Positions 13,700-26,640 of a stretch of 64,000 bases of DNA are shown one piece after another. The DNA comes from Drosophila persimilis (lineage: Eukaryota; Arthropoda; Insecta; Diptera; Drosophilidae): NCBI RefSeq assembly GCF_003286085.1, contig NW_020825298.1:13516001-13580000 (forward strand), read 5' to 3'. The number at the start of each line of letters is the position of its first letter. The stretch's first letter is position 1. The notes under the pieces were generated by a model, which saw only the letters and a program-made list of their open reading frames with translations, made no database searches and was not told the origin of the DNA. A program made the translations under genes and the position numbers.

Positions 13700-15000
13700 C
13701 TCTCTATTTATGTGTTCCCGAAAGGTTACTTGTAAAAGTTAGTCCACTATCCATCTAGGATAATCCTAGCTCGCAAGTTTCTATAAGACATTCATACAGT
13801 AGTTTATTACCCTAAAGAGCAATGATTGGCCAAACAAAAAAGTTCGCGCCTAAAAATATTTCAAAGCGTATTTTACATTTTAAATCGTACACAACCAAAA
13901 TAAACAAAATGAAAACGAGAAACAGAACAAAATAGAGACAGCAAAACTGTTATAAAATTAAGTTTTTATATACATATATTTTTCTATGATAGGTGTCTTG
14001 CAACAATTAAAAGAAGCAGCACAATTACACGCATGTTGTGGGAGCTCCTCGAAATCTACAAAAATCACTTCATTCTAGAGATTGGTCGGGAAATGCTCCA
14101 GCAGCACAACGCATAGGAGGAGCACCAGAATTGTTTAAGGGATAAGGAGTGACGTAATCTTGTACACATATGTATAGTTTATTATAGTTAATAAAATCGC
14201 CAAGCTATTCACTTAAGCTTTTATAACATCTTACATCTCATTAAAAAAAACTTTGTTATTGTTATTTTCATCATCCAGGTAAATGAAGCCAGTGAAATTT
14301 GGTGCTCCACATATGTCAGAATTTCTCACCGTTCCACGTAGATGTGCATTGTGGGAAAAAGCTAAATTTACCCCACCGAGGGTTGCTATTTGAGAGATAT
14401 CGATCACTATCACTATTGTGAACTGTCAACGGTAAATCGATCTTGATCAACCTTCCAAACAAATCTATGTTTTTATGCATGTGTTTGTTATAACTAGGAA
14501 GTCAGCTCACAGCTTTTATTAAATTAATTTATTTCGTATGCATTGAAATCATACAATAATAGTCTTTCGCAGGTATGTAAAGGAACTTCTTAAAATTTGA
14601 ACTTAACTCGCACCTGTTACATTAAAAATCATTGTTTACTCCCAAGATATTACATACACATCGATAAATGTGTACATATGTATATACATATTACATATCA
14701 ACATGTTCATCCTACATACATGTATGTATGTACATTTAGGTCCACAGTCTTTGAAGTTTGAAAATTGTACAAATACGTCTTTACTTTACGTTAACGACTT
14801 TTAAAGGTCAATCTATAGAATTGGCAGTAAAAGATCTACTTATGGTTTGCAGTAATATTGTTTCCAGATCCATTTATTCTTATTCCCAGATCCGAAAACC
14901 AATATAAAAAACGACTTAATATTTAGCCTTCTTATAAGGTGTATTCAGAAGTAAAAGATAAATGTTTAATACAGTTTGTAAACGTATGATTATATTGTTC
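13700..15000. other. nmd-Klp31E intergenic DNA
   Basis: No gene is supported. A roughly 48-bp stretch at about 14320-14368 resembles one at about 23330-23378 (see findings). A TACATATGTATATACAT microsatellite lies near 14670-14735. Confidence 0.4.
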
Positions 15001-15240
15001 ATCATCATCATCAGTAACCGAGTCGATATGGCCTGCCGTTTCTGTCCGTCTTGATGAGCGCATAGATCTCGCAAACAAAATTAGCAACCAAATTTAGTGT
15101 TCAGACTACTGTGACATCATACTAAAACAAGTGTATTCCGCCCATAAGTAGGCAAAATCTGCGCTGTGAAGAGGTCTTAAGATACAAGATAACCAGATTT
15201 CTGAATTTGGATCACATCGTACCGAACAATATTGCTAGGG
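15000..15240 (+). repeat. INE-1-like repeat fragment
   Basis: CCGAGTCGATATGGCCTGCC, TCTGTCCGTCTTGATGAGCG and a later GATCTCGCAA...CTACTGTGACATCA tract match the 5' half to middle of the family's complete copy at 51.1 kb. Confidence 0.6.
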
Positions 15241-15710
15241 GTAAAGGCGAATTTTTACAAACGATACATTAAACAATGCCCAATTAATGTTTAGATCCGT
15301 TGTCGAGTTGGGTCGCTTTGGCGCTTCATAATTTCATTGTTTGATTCAGTGTTATTTTATAGTAGTACCACAGATAAAACCCGGTTGCTCTAGCTCTAAG
15401 ATTAAGTCGGTCGGTGGTTTAGAAACCGTGTTCGGGGACTGTGCTGATATAGACCATCTATGGGGATTCTGGTGAATCTTGTGCGGTGCTGGAATACGCT
15501 CGCTAACTGTCATCGGGGCTCAGGGATATCTTGGCTAGATCTAGGTCTGGTTCGGAAACCGTACTAGGGGATAATGGGATCATTAGGTTCCTTCTTGACA
15601 GAGTACCGCGTATATCAGGAACGACGCGCGTTCGGTGATATTATTATTCTGTTTCTTTTATTTTCAATGCGTCTAATTAATCAACATTTAATTGTAGGTA
15701 AAATTTAGCT

Positions 15711-18700
15711 ATGATTTCCGAAGAAGACCCCATAAATAAGGACAGTTCAGTGCGTGTGGCTGTAAGGTGAGTTTAAAGATGTAATAATAGCCCTAACAAA
15801 ATACTCTTTAAAGCTAAAAACGGTATGTTTAGGTTAAGTTAAGGCGGTCGGTGGCGACCGCAGTGCGGTCTAGACCGTAACTGTGTACCTTTCAAAATGA
15901 TCGGAAATTTTTGTGAATTTTTAGTCCATTGCGGTTAATGAACACGACATTCCAACCAACGGGGTATCTCACAAAGTACTACCACCCGAGATATCACCTC
16001 CAGAAATTAAATCTAGAATCCAGAAATTAAAGATAAACCCCTGTTTTTTTCACATAGCTTAAGTATCTTGTCCTGGTTGTATTGAACAAATGAAGCTATA
16101 AATCTGACCCGAACACTATCGTTTAGAAAATATTAAGCTTTCAAATTGAACATTTTTTGTGGTATTTGTTAACGAAACTTCGACTTTGAAAACTCGGAAG
16201 TGTCGAAATCAAATTATTTCTTGTGGTTTTGTATTTTTCTGGTAAAGTTACATGAATTTTGCGTTGTTAAAGGTATCGTTTGTCAAAATCTATGAATAAA
16301 CGGCTTATGTGCAGCCGTTTGATCAAACCTTTAAATATCGCATTTTGCCTTGAAATTCCGTTACGTTCGATGTTACAAATTTCAATGGAGGATCTCCACT
16401 TAACAAACCGTGTGCGTTCGTGCTTGCGTACAAGCGCACCCTGGTGATGCAGAAATCCATATCCGTGACAATCCGCTCTGATACAGCCGTTAAGCTCTAG
16501 CTGAAAGAGCCACCTCTATCTACTTCTGGACCACACTTAGGATATTCAATGAACTTTGATAGCTTTCATCCAATCGTCTTGACCAGACAGCATTCAGTCT
16601 GGACTCTTGAACTCGATCGCGGCTGGGACTAAGCCCATCCCAACATTGATTCGTTGGGGGAGAGAAGTTCTAGTGAAGATGGCCAACTAAATCTTCTGTC
16701 GCACTATGGCCCGCTCAAGAACACTTGAATTTGACGAGCTCAGGGCAGTATAATGAAACAAACAAAGTATAATAACTAGCGACTATAAAGACTATAATGT
16801 GCCAATCACAAAAAAAAACTTGTTACCAATCTATGCGCGATCTCTTATCGCCAGTGCTGTTAGACGCAACGATATTTTGCGTTGCCATTTATTTGCATGT
16901 TACGACGTGACTGTATAAATAATATTATTTTTGATATAAAAACAATGTTTTTTCTTTTTGTATTTCAGAATTCGACCTCAAAACTCGAGAGAGCTCATCG
17001 ATATGTGCCGTATTTGTACAACAGTAGCTATTGGAGAGCCTCAAATTCTTCTTGGATCGGACAAAGCCTTCACTTTTGACTATGTCTATGATACTTGTTC
17101 AAATCAGGTAGTTTGGTTTTAGTTAATTCGTTATGCTTTCAATACAAATTCAAACCTCTTCCTCAGGGTCAAATATACAAAGAAAGCGTGGAGCCATTGG
17201 TTGAGAGTACCTTGCAAGGCTATAATGCTACAGTACTAGCATACGGACAAACGGGGTCGGGAAAAACATATACAATGGGGACTGGGTTTGACCGTGAATA
17301 CGATGACATTCAACTTGGGATTATACCTAGAGCAGTGCAACACATATTTTCTGGTATCGAAGATTTCGAAACTACTGCAAATAATGAGACGTCTGCCATT
17401 GGAAGTCCACAGTTCAGCCTTGCGGTCCAATACATAGAGTTGTATAATGAGGACATTTTCGATCTCTTAGACCCATTTAATAAGAACACAACCTTTAAAA
17501 TTCATGAAGCTGCCAATGGACAAATCGAAATAACAGGCGCATCTATAAAGCCAATTAACCATCCCCAAGATGCATTAAAGTGAGTACCCTCTCAACTTAT
17601 TTATCTGGCAGTCTCGGCTCTTTTAGATTCTTCTGTCCTTTCGACACTAAAGTTCGTAGCACTATGATTTTGGCTTGTACCCTATTAATATACGTATATT
17701 ACAGGTTCCTTCAGCAAGGTGCTTTAGCACGCACTACTGCATCAACGAAAATGAATGATCAGTCATCACGATCACATGCATTGTTTACAATATTTGTCCG
17801 CAGGCAGCGTTTACTTACGCCTACAAACAATGTTTTAGATAACGATCTTGAAACTTTGACTTCGAAATTTCATTTTGTCGATTTGGCGGGTTCTGAACGT
17901 CTTAAACGGACTTTGGCTACGGGAGAACGTGCACGTGAAGGCATCTCTATTAATTGTGGACTTTTATCCCTAGGAAATTGTATATCAGCGCTTGGTGATA
18001 AGTCCAAGAGAGCTTTACATGTACCTTATCGGGACTCCAAGTTAACACGGCTCCTTCAAGACTCCTTAGGTGGAAACAGTCGGACTTTAATGATTGCATG
18101 CATATCGCCAAGCGATCGGGACTTTATGGAAACATTAAATACATTAAAGTATGCAAACCGAGCGAGGAATATTAAGAACAAAGTTCAAATAAATAAAGAT
18201 CAAAGCTCACGAACCATTTCACAACTGAGAAGAGATGTCTCAGCTTTACAAATGGAATTACTAGAATATAAACAGGTAATTTAAAAAAATTCTCATAGAC
18301 AAATATTCGCATGCTCCACCAGACTTCAAGACAATTCCAGACTGCAAAAGAAAGATAGCATGCGAGATAAATAAGTGTTTCGAAAATAGGGAATTGTGTT
18401 GATCACTAGTGATCAGTCTGCTTTGGATCATCGTTCTTGTTTGTGTAGTGCTCTCACGCATCATAGATTGCATCGCCTACACGCGCTTTGGAAGGTATAC
18501 CTTTCCAATAAAGGTGAACACTTATTTGGTATTGTGTTCTAAAATTAGACATAATACATTCTAAAGGACCAAATTAATTTAAGAACCTCATATTTGAAAA
18601 TCGGGTGATTTCTTTTAATGTTATTCGATGTTTACATAGCGTCCGTACAAACATGTTTTAATTAAAAACAACGAAATTTTTTATTATTTTTAGGGTAAAC

Positions 18701-21643
18701 TGGTAGTGGATTGCGACGGAAATGCAACACGCTCGGACACATTTAATGAAAATATCCTGCTTTTATCAGAAAATAAACGGTTGAAGCAACGTCTCAAATC
18801 AATGCAAGAGACAATTAACACGCTAACTGAACGAAATGCACATCTACAACTAGAAAAGGATTTAAATAAATGGTCAAATGACACAAATTTAGATTTAGAT
18901 AAAAATAATATTGTTGAACATTATATAAAAGAAATCGAAAAACTAAAAGCTAAATTAATAGAATCTAAAGAAATGCAAAACCAACTGAAAGCTTATATTG
19001 GAAAATGGCAACAACCTCATAAGAATGTCTATAATGGTAAGCTTAAGTGTGTATGAGCGAGATCGAAGAGTCAGCCTAGGGAAATAGTTCCAATAGTTCT
19101 TCCAACTCAAAAGTTTCGGCGTCCGAATATCGCCCTCCTTTTTGTTTTTATTCAACTCATAAAATTTATAACTCTTTTCACATTTTGTATCTTAGAAGAG
19201 CAAGGAAATATTATAGACTTGGCAAAAAAAGGCTTGGAAAGGGACAAGGAGTTATTAATGTCACAATCCTTACCAGGAATACAAAACCAGAATCTCAGAT
19301 TGGATGAATCTGAAAATTCCAGTAGCGATTCGGAAGGTAATGTCGCATATCAAATATTTTTGACATTTTTCCAATTTATATTTTTATCGTAGAAGAAGGA
19401 GTGGTAGCAGACTTGCATGACATTAACTCGGACATTGAAATTAAAAGTAAATTAATTGAGCAGCTTGAGTTGTCACAGGAAAGAATAGAACTCATGCGTC
19501 GCCACTATGAAGAAAAACTTACTGTGCTAAATTGTAAAATTTTGAACACTCAAAACGAACGAGATGAGTTCTTGACAAATATGGGTATGTGTAAATAAGT
19601 TCAAAGATATAAAATGCAAAATTAATAAAACTGTCTATGTTTTAGTTTCATCTACATCAGTACAATCAAAAGAATCTATAAGGAAAATGAAAACAGAATA
19701 TGAACGTAAGATAACAAATATGCAAGGTGAGCTCAAAAGATTACAGCACGCACAGACGGAACATATTCGACAACACAGAGAACTTAAATCCCAAAGCGTT
19801 AGAATAAATACCTTGCGAGTCGAACTTGAAAAGTTGAAGTTCACAAAAGTAAGAGAATTGTATACGTCTGATTAAAACAATTTTTATTGAAAATACGATA
19901 TTTCTTTATATTTCCAGGTTAAATTGATGAAATCAATTTCAGAACAATCTAGTCGACACAAAGAAGAGGACACTAAAAAATCGAAAAAAATTTCGAAATT
20001 ACAAGAGGATCAACGTCGCCAAAAAAATGCATTATTATCTTTAAAAGAACAAATGAATGCCAAGGATCAAATGATAAAGCGAAAAACTGAAGAGGTAATT
20101 GCCCTCCGTAAAAGTCAAAGAGGCCGGCTAAGCCAAAAAGGGGCTTCCAATTTAATATCAAAAGTCGGGAAGTTTGAGAGCTCAAAGTCTCGATCCACCC
20201 AGCAGCAATGGGAAAAGTTGTATCGCTTTATATTACACGCAGCCAGAACAAGGCAACTAATCACACAATTAGAAAACGAATTGCAACGTTTAATATTGGA
20301 ACGAGAAGATCGTTGTCGTGAGCTAAATATAATGCAAAATTGCCAAAATGCGGATAAGAAATCTGAAGACTTCAATGAACAAGACAGTTTAAAGACCAAC
20401 ATTAGGTATTTACAAGAAACTATAGAACATGTACAGCAAGCCATTATGGAATTTGAAGACAGCAAAGAATCTGCACAGAGTGGCATATATAAGATCCAGA
20501 ATTTTTTGGATAATATAAAAACAGTTGAAGAAGCAAAATATGTTCTTCAAAAGCTTTCCGACAGTGCTATTATACTTACATGTAATTTGGCCATAACGGA
20601 GACCCATTTACAGGAAAATGAATCCCTACTACAAGAAGCTCAACAAGAAAATAACATTCAACAGCAGATATTACAACATTTTCTGTCGCAAAACAGTAAT
20701 GTGCATATGTCTGATATGTTTCTTTCTTTAAATCTTAAAAGTAATACAAATACATTATGGCACAGTTCGCAAAAGTCATTATTAAGTACTGGAACATATG
20801 ATATACCAAAAGAGGATATATTTGAAGATTCTGCACATAAAGATAACCCAGAAACAAGTAGTAGAACCCCATCACCTGGAATCGACACGTAAGAGTATAA
20901 ACTTAAATACTATTTATTTTACCATGGTAACTGAATTATTGTATATGAGTTCCACCAAATCTATGAGTGAGATCATATTGTAACAAATACGAGTCTAGTA
21001 GCTTAGAGCGCGATTCATTATGACTAAATAATTTGAACTAATCTAACTTCAAAATTGTGGCAGTCGCAAAGTTGTGCGATTCGGGGATGCGTAAGAGGGT
21101 GTGGTAAGCATTAAAAACAAACCTAATTAAGTGAGACTCCACACTATGCAGTTGGAGATGCTTCCTTCTGGGTGTTACATCCGAGGGTGAGTTTATGAGA
21201 ACGAGAGAGCTCGCAGCATGAGACAGTATGTGAGTGTGTTTATGTTCGTTTGTATTCAATGGGATGGTACTGAGCTTATATAATTACTTTACTTTTGCGA
21301 CTAATATAAACTCTCGCTATACCACACACTTTTCTTGAAAATACGCATGCAAAGTGATATTAAAAATAAAACATATTTTTGTATTATTTTACTGGTAGCT
21401 TGCCGGATAAGACTTCCAAAATACGCAGCCGAACCGCTAAGAGACAAGATCTCCTGTTTGGGGACGTTCAAATTCCTACTCAGGTAAAACATTTCTTTAC
21501 TATACTACATCTTATGTACTCAAACTATACACTTTTTTATCGTCCAGCCTAATAGAATGTCTCGATCCTACACAAAAAATGATGTTATCTGTGGTAATCC
21601 GCTTATGCGAGTTTCAAGTACTCCAGGATATTTAAAGCTCTAG
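15711..21643 (+). CDS. Klp31E: Klp31E, KIF21-type kinesin
   Basis: Eleven exons: 15711-15766, 16969-17107, 17167-17579, 17705-18275, 18694-19036, 19196-19336, 19393-19584, 19646-19848, 19918-20888, 21399-21483 and 21548-21643. They total 1070 codons with every junction in phase. The N-terminal motor domain is plus-end type: [18 protein letters not shown]-loop GQTGSGKT, switch I NDQSSRSH, switch II DLAGSE, then [16 protein letters not shown] and the neck-side [12 protein letters not shown]. Long coiled coil follows ([67 protein letters not shown]), closely paralleling KIF21. The C-terminal WD40 repeats of vertebrate KIF21 are not encoded; a TAG follows a short basic tail. Intron 1 (1.2 kb) carries the CGGCTTATGTGCAG-type repeat. 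It is divergent from nmd. Confidence 0.95.
16190..16400 (+). repeat. Dispersed repeat copy in Klp31E intron 1
   Basis: GTATCGTTTGTCAAAATCTA...AAACGGCTTATGTGCAGCCG...TTTGATCAAACCTTTAAAT matches the units at 30.6-31.08 kb and the left edge of the window. It is non-coding and of unknown class. Confidence 0.6.
21140..21190 (-). repeat. Short INE-1-like fragment in Klp31E intron 10
   Basis: TGCTTCCTTCTGGGTGTTAC is the reverse complement of the family's conserved GTAACACCCAGAAGGAAGCA box. The rest of this 510-bp intron (20889-21398) shows nothing recognisable. Confidence 0.55.
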
Positions 21644-21810
21644 CACGTACATTCATCACATAAACCGTTTTTGGAGCAGATCGCGTATTATGCAACTAAA
21701 TCTAGCTTTTGTTCAACATATGTGAACTAAATTCTTAAATTCCGATTACCTTGAATTTTTCATTTTTGAAAGCGCTAGAAAATTCTTTAAATACTGCACG
21801 GAAGCAAAGG

Positions 21811-22430
21811 TATTACCAAAGACTATACAATACCAAGATGTTGCATGAGGAACGAATTCTTTTTCAATTTTCGTTTGACGCTTCATGGTACGGGCGCGCG
21901 GGGCTATTACTTCAATTCTCTTTTACGCTACCTTCGCCTCCGAAATGCTACTCGGCTTCGTCAATGACTCGGTCAGCGTCGAGTCGGTGTGTCTCGAGAG
22001 AAAGAATACAAAAACAAAATATGAATCGTCTGCGTGCCGAGACCGTAGGGCAGCGTGGTCGCTGATGTCTTTGGCGCGGCACAGTGGGGACTCAGCCGAA
22101 ATAGTAAAAAAATTGTATGAGTGCTTTAGATAAATTTAATGTACGCATCTAATAGAGAATTTTCCAATCGAATTTTCCCACTGTGCCGCTCCAAAGCATC
22201 GGCGATCCGCGACCACCGCTTCGACGGTGCTGAGGCTCGAGAGTCCAGAATTGCCGAACAGACGAAACCGATGGGCAGCGGGGTCGCGGTAGAGACAAAG
22301 TACAGGCGAAAAGGGAATTGAAACCCCGCGCGCTCCCTCGTGCCCTTTGGGTTCTAGTGTTAGGACCCGCCATAGAACAGCTTTTTGGTCGCTCATGCAA
22401 CATCTTGGTATTGTATAGTCTTTGGTATTA
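21811..22430. mobile_element. 620-bp long-arm fold-back (inverted repeat) element
   Basis: The outermost about 36 bp are perfect inverted repeats (left TACCAAAGACTATACAATAC from 21814; the complement ends near 22427). The arms continue with diverged but aligned blocks: CGCGCGGGG on both sides, a TTCAATTC(T/C)CTTTT block, and inner GCGCGGCACAGTGGG against CCCACTGTGCCGC around a roughly 90-bp loop centred near 22130. The arms are GC-rich against an AT-rich background. Short open frames on both strands are hairpin by-products, not genes. No convincing target duplication was found. Confidence 0.8.
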
Positions 22431-22449
22431 CGCACCCTAGGACCTCATC

Positions 22450-24130
22450 CAAAATCATGTAGCAAAATTAAACATTTTACAAATTTGATGTCAGCTTTTT
22501 ATAGAGAATTTTTCATGGCTTTCAAAAATTAAAACTTCGAGGAAATCGAAGAGGAGATATGAATTCAGAGTTGACAATTTTTCGGCGAGAAGCAATTTAC
22601 TCCATTTTCATTCACATACTGCATCTTTCAGGTTAAATAAAAACTAAACTATTTAACATATGATTCCAACATAAGGGATGTATTCATTGTTAACACTGTT
22701 CAATAAAAAAATTTAAAGAAAATTTGATTTTTCAATTATTTATTATTTGGTCGTCAATATTGTATTTTGTAAAATAAAGGACTTTTAATTGATATTTTTT
22801 TTAATGAAAAGGAAAACATTGAACAGGAAAACATTTCATGCCATAATAAGATGTATGGACTGAGGACCGAGAGCACTAAATATGGATATAGGAACCCAAA
22901 CGATGCAACTCATCCCGGACATTCCTTAAAAACGAAAATGGTGCAAAAATAGCTGTAGTGGATAATTATATTATCAAAGAACTGAATGTCATGTTTAATA
23001 TTTTTAATCAAAGACTACAGAGCTGTTACGGAAAAAGTATTTTGGAAATAAGCTTTTCAGTTCAAACGCTTGTCAATTGTGATTTATTTTTTCATATATT
23101 CTTTCATAAAATGAAAATTATACAAAACAATAAATAAAATTAAAAGAGATCGGTTTTAAGAGTTGTTAGTATTTTCAAAATAGGTAAAAAACCCTTGGAA
23201 TTAATTTTTAATTAATAATTTATTCTTTAATATTTTGTCCTTTGTCCTTATCACACTCTGAATATGTTTGGGCATAGTGACAAGTAAATTTTAGCATGTG
23301 CTCGCGATGTGTTATGCGCCACTAATTCTATCCCACCGTTCCCCATAGATGTGCTGTATGGGAAAAGTCTTTTAGAAGTGGCTCAAGGTATCTTTGGAAT
23401 GGCTGGAGGAAAAATTCCAGCAAGACGATTAGTACCATTATTTGCTTTGAAATCTCATCCAATGCCATTTAAAGGTAGAAATCGTTGAAGCCTATTTCTC
23501 GCCCTATTGACTAATGGCATGAAAAATGGCTCGTTTTGTTGGGGATGGTTATTGCTTTATACCCATTTATGCATTGACTGGTTAGCATTCCACCGACAAA
23601 GTAAGCGGAAGCGAATCCATTCACACTATATCACAACTTCCACCACATTTATGTACACATTGAGTTATATTAGAACACAAATCCCACAATGGCTCGATCT
23701 TCATTCTTCTTAAGCATCGTTGGAATCTATTCGCCCTTCCACAATCAAATGTCAAGAAAAAATGGTGACATATCACATGGCAGGAGAAGTATTGGAACTA
23801 CATAAACAGAAAGTAGATTATATTAGTACAAGTTGTGCATATTGCAGCTTTAAAAAAATAACTAAATGCAGGTTGAATTGGAGTACGAAGAAAGAAAATG
23901 TTGTTGTAACAGTTTGACAGGATTAGTATTGGAACTACATAGTCTGCAGGCGGCAGAATGGACTATTAAACGGTTGTACTGCTCAGCCGGGTGCACTTAA
24001 GCTCTTATTCGCGAATGTGGAGCCATGTATTTTAATGTCCGCACATACCACTTTGTTTCATTAAATTATTATGATGCATTTTCATTATTCCAAATTGAAC
24101 CATACTTGGGGTAGTTATCTTGACTGTGAC
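22450..24130. other. Klp31E-REPTOR-BP spacer
   Basis: Apart from the Tc1 fragment at 23.2 kb there is no gene I recognise. Between 23340 and 23920 several open stretches occur in changing frames (for example LYGKSLLEVAQGIFGMAGG around 23350-23410). They look like an eroded coding sequence, but I cannot place it. Confidence 0.4.
23195..23300 (-). mobile_element. Tc1/mariner transposase C-terminus (- strand)
   Basis: On the minus strand the frame NLVTMPKHIQSVIRTKD matches the conserved C-terminal end of Tc1-like transposases (pattern L-x-x-S-M-P-x-R-x-x-x-V-I-x-x-K-G). Only this tail is visible. Confidence 0.6.
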
Positions 24131-24221
24131 ATTAGTGAATCGATAGCTTGTAAACTCTATCAGAAATATGATGCAGTAGAAAAGACCAAATCCTACATTG
24201 TTGTGTTAGTAAATAATCTAA
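24131..24221 (+). promoter_or_regulatory. Possible REPTOR-BP promoter
   Basis: AATCGATAG at 24138-24146 is a partial DRE (TATCGATA) about 80 bp upstream of the start codon. No TATA box is seen. Confidence 0.35.
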
Positions 24222-25619
24222 ATGGAATCCCAAAATAATAAAATGGCGGTCACGGAGGAAGCTTTTCCATCAGTAAGATATGTTCTTATGCTTTCGACGT
24301 TTTGTTTAACAATGTTTTTATGTCCCCGATTATGCACTATGAGATTTTTGCTGCTGCTACATTTACCCCAAGCTTATTGTAAACAATACAGCGCATGTGC
24401 ATATGTATGTGTAAAGCATACAATCTTATTTCATTGTCATTCTGCGCAATATCAAATCCATTTAGATATTTTCCCTGAGTCATAGCTTGGCAGATGGAAC
24501 AATAAACAATTGAATGGAACTTGAAGAGTGCTACAGCGCGCAGAAAACGCGTGCACCCTTACAGACACAAATGCTGCACTCAAGGCAAGCAGCAAGCAAG
24601 AAAACGTATATACATATGTACATATGTACGTACGACTTCATGCTTGTTGTCTATGCAGAAAACTTCTCTTTTGTGAGGTGGAATCAACTTCCCTCATCAG
24701 TCTTATTAGTGTTTCTGTCCCGTCCCGCCCGACTATGAACCACTTTCCTCTGTATCTTCCATAGCCTGCTTGTAGAGTCATATGTATATGTTGTACGTAT
24801 TTTTCCTATACAACTGACCATTGTTGAACCCTAAACAATAAACAACAACACAATTGTGCTACAAAAGTTGTGAATGAGAGTGTGCCGACCACAAGCAAAA
24901 ATGCTTTGATAGTTCGACATTTGGTGATCAAGTTTCTTGCATTTCTACTGTAAAAAGAAGCTATAACGAATACAATAATGGGCGTCCTTCCCTGCTTTCA
25001 ATTGGGTGTATACCGATTTTTTATTTTTTTGATCTAAACAAGTTCCATTCTGGAATTATTCGGCCCAAAATTGGTATTTGTCAGAGAATATTCATAACTT
25101 TGGGTAGAGGAATAGAGAAAAATGAGTGTGTATAATTATAGACAGGTTTTTTTAAGAATCGTATGGGATATATAATACAATTTTCTAAAACGATTTACAG
25201 GTCCGCAAAGAATGTGGAAAGAGAGGACGGAAGCCCGGAAGAAAAACATCGACCGAAAAAATAGATATAAAGGCCAAACTTGGTAAGATAATTGTAAATT
25301 AATTCGAACCATAGGGGTATACTTTAATGATATTTTTCTTATAGAACGTAGCAGGCAAAGTGCTAGGGAATGCCGGGCCCGTAAAAAACTACGCTATCAG
25401 TACCTTGAGGAGCTAGTTGCAGATCGTGAAAAGGCCGTCGTTGCATTGCGGGCTGAACTGGAACGTGTTGGTATATAAGCTACAATGTCATGTTAAACTT
25501 ATTTATTTGGCTCTTTTTACTTACAGTACATACTCTGGAGTAGACAATTAAATGAACATGTCTCAATACCCAACACTGACCAGTTCCTGAAAGAAATCGG
25601 AATTATTAAAGAAGAATAA
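24222..25619 (+). CDS. REPTOR-BP: REPTOR-BP, CREBL2-type bZIP transcription factor
   Basis: Four exons: 24222-24272, 25201-25282, 25345-25466 and 25527-25619 (TAA), coding 115 residues, the usual size. The core GKRGRKPGRK, IDIKAKLERSRQSARECRARKKLRYQYLEELV and the short zipper ALRAELER are nearly identical to CREBL2. Established role: in flies it dimerises with REPTOR to drive the gene programme induced when TORC1 is low. Exon 1 (17 codons, MESQNNKMAVTEEAFPS) is separated by a 928-bp intron. I accepted it because the ATG, GTAAGA donor and phase 0 fit and no other candidate was seen. Exon 3 must end at 25466 (donor GTTGGT), because a later donor would introduce a stop. Confidence 0.9.
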
Positions 25620-26640
25620 GTCATGTTAATCTATAATTAGAACTATAAGCACATAAATATTTTTCTGTCTTAATTTAATTAAACGCCCTTGCAGGGTATT
25701 ATCAATTTGGTTATATTTTTGTATCGAATAGAGTAAAGCGGTTCTATACTAATGAACTTCGGTAAATACATATATTATAGCACTGGAAATACAAATATAC
25801 TAGAGCCCTGCATGACGCTGATTCTAACAGACCGAACGAAGCGAATACTGAATCCATTCGGTTGCCTGTTCATACTAGGCTCTAATACATATGTACCTCA
25901 GGCAAGATTACTAAAAAAAAAAAGTAGAATGTATTTAACTATATGGAATAAGTATGTACATGTGCATCATGAAATAAATTTAAAAAAAAATTTGTTTTTT
26001 TACACTTTAATAGTTTATGATTTTATTGTGCAATTATTGCAACATTGCCGTAAGAAAGCCATTAAACGGTGGTAGGTCTTCCCCTATTAAGAGGACTACG
26101 CTTCCATCCTCTTTGCCGTTTGCAGCAATATAGATTTCTGTTGGGAGCAGCAGCCGTCAATAGCTCGTAAGACAATTCAATAATCTCTTGTTATGTCTTG
26201 TATCCGAATTCTCTTTAATTCTCTAATTCCGCTATCAGCGCATACACGCACACACATGAAACTTTCTTACTGCTTATATTGTCTGTCGCAATTTGCATGG
26301 TCGTCGAACGCGCAGCATAGCATGCCTGTTAGTATTTCCGTCACAATACGAGGAGTTCACGACCATCAGAGTTGCCGCAAAAGCGGCGGCTTCCAAAAGT
26401 TGCTTTGCATCGTAATCTGGGCTCAAATATTGAATATTGAAATATCGCGCCTACGCGAGCTAGTCCATCACCACCGACTAGCGAGTGCGCGTACACCAGG
26501 ACAATTTGCTCAGTGCACGGTGATGAATTTTGAATTTTTGAAAACTGAATTCAAATTCGTAATAAACGCACCTTAAAAATCTCGCAAAAAAAGGTACAAG
26601 CGAAAGTTTAAAAAGCACAATCACGGTATTGTTGGACGGA
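25620..26640. other. Spacer downstream of REPTOR-BP
   Basis: No gene is recognised. The 26190-26570 part is more GC-rich and partly open on the plus strand but resembles no family I know. Confidence 0.4.

Noticed and set aside
20889-21643. WD40 repeats expected at the C-terminus of a KIF21 kinesin
   Set aside because: No WD40 exon was found; the reading frame closes with TAG at 21641-21643, consistent with a shorter fly form.
21751-22435. Several overlapping open frames on both strands
   Set aside because: They are products of the GC-rich inverted repeat; mirror-image frames are expected in a hairpin.
24070-24236. A plus-strand open stretch ending in VVLVNNLNGIPK before the REPTOR-BP start
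   Set aside because: It overlaps the REPTOR-BP start in another frame, lacks any family resemblance and fits better as promoter or 5' UTR.
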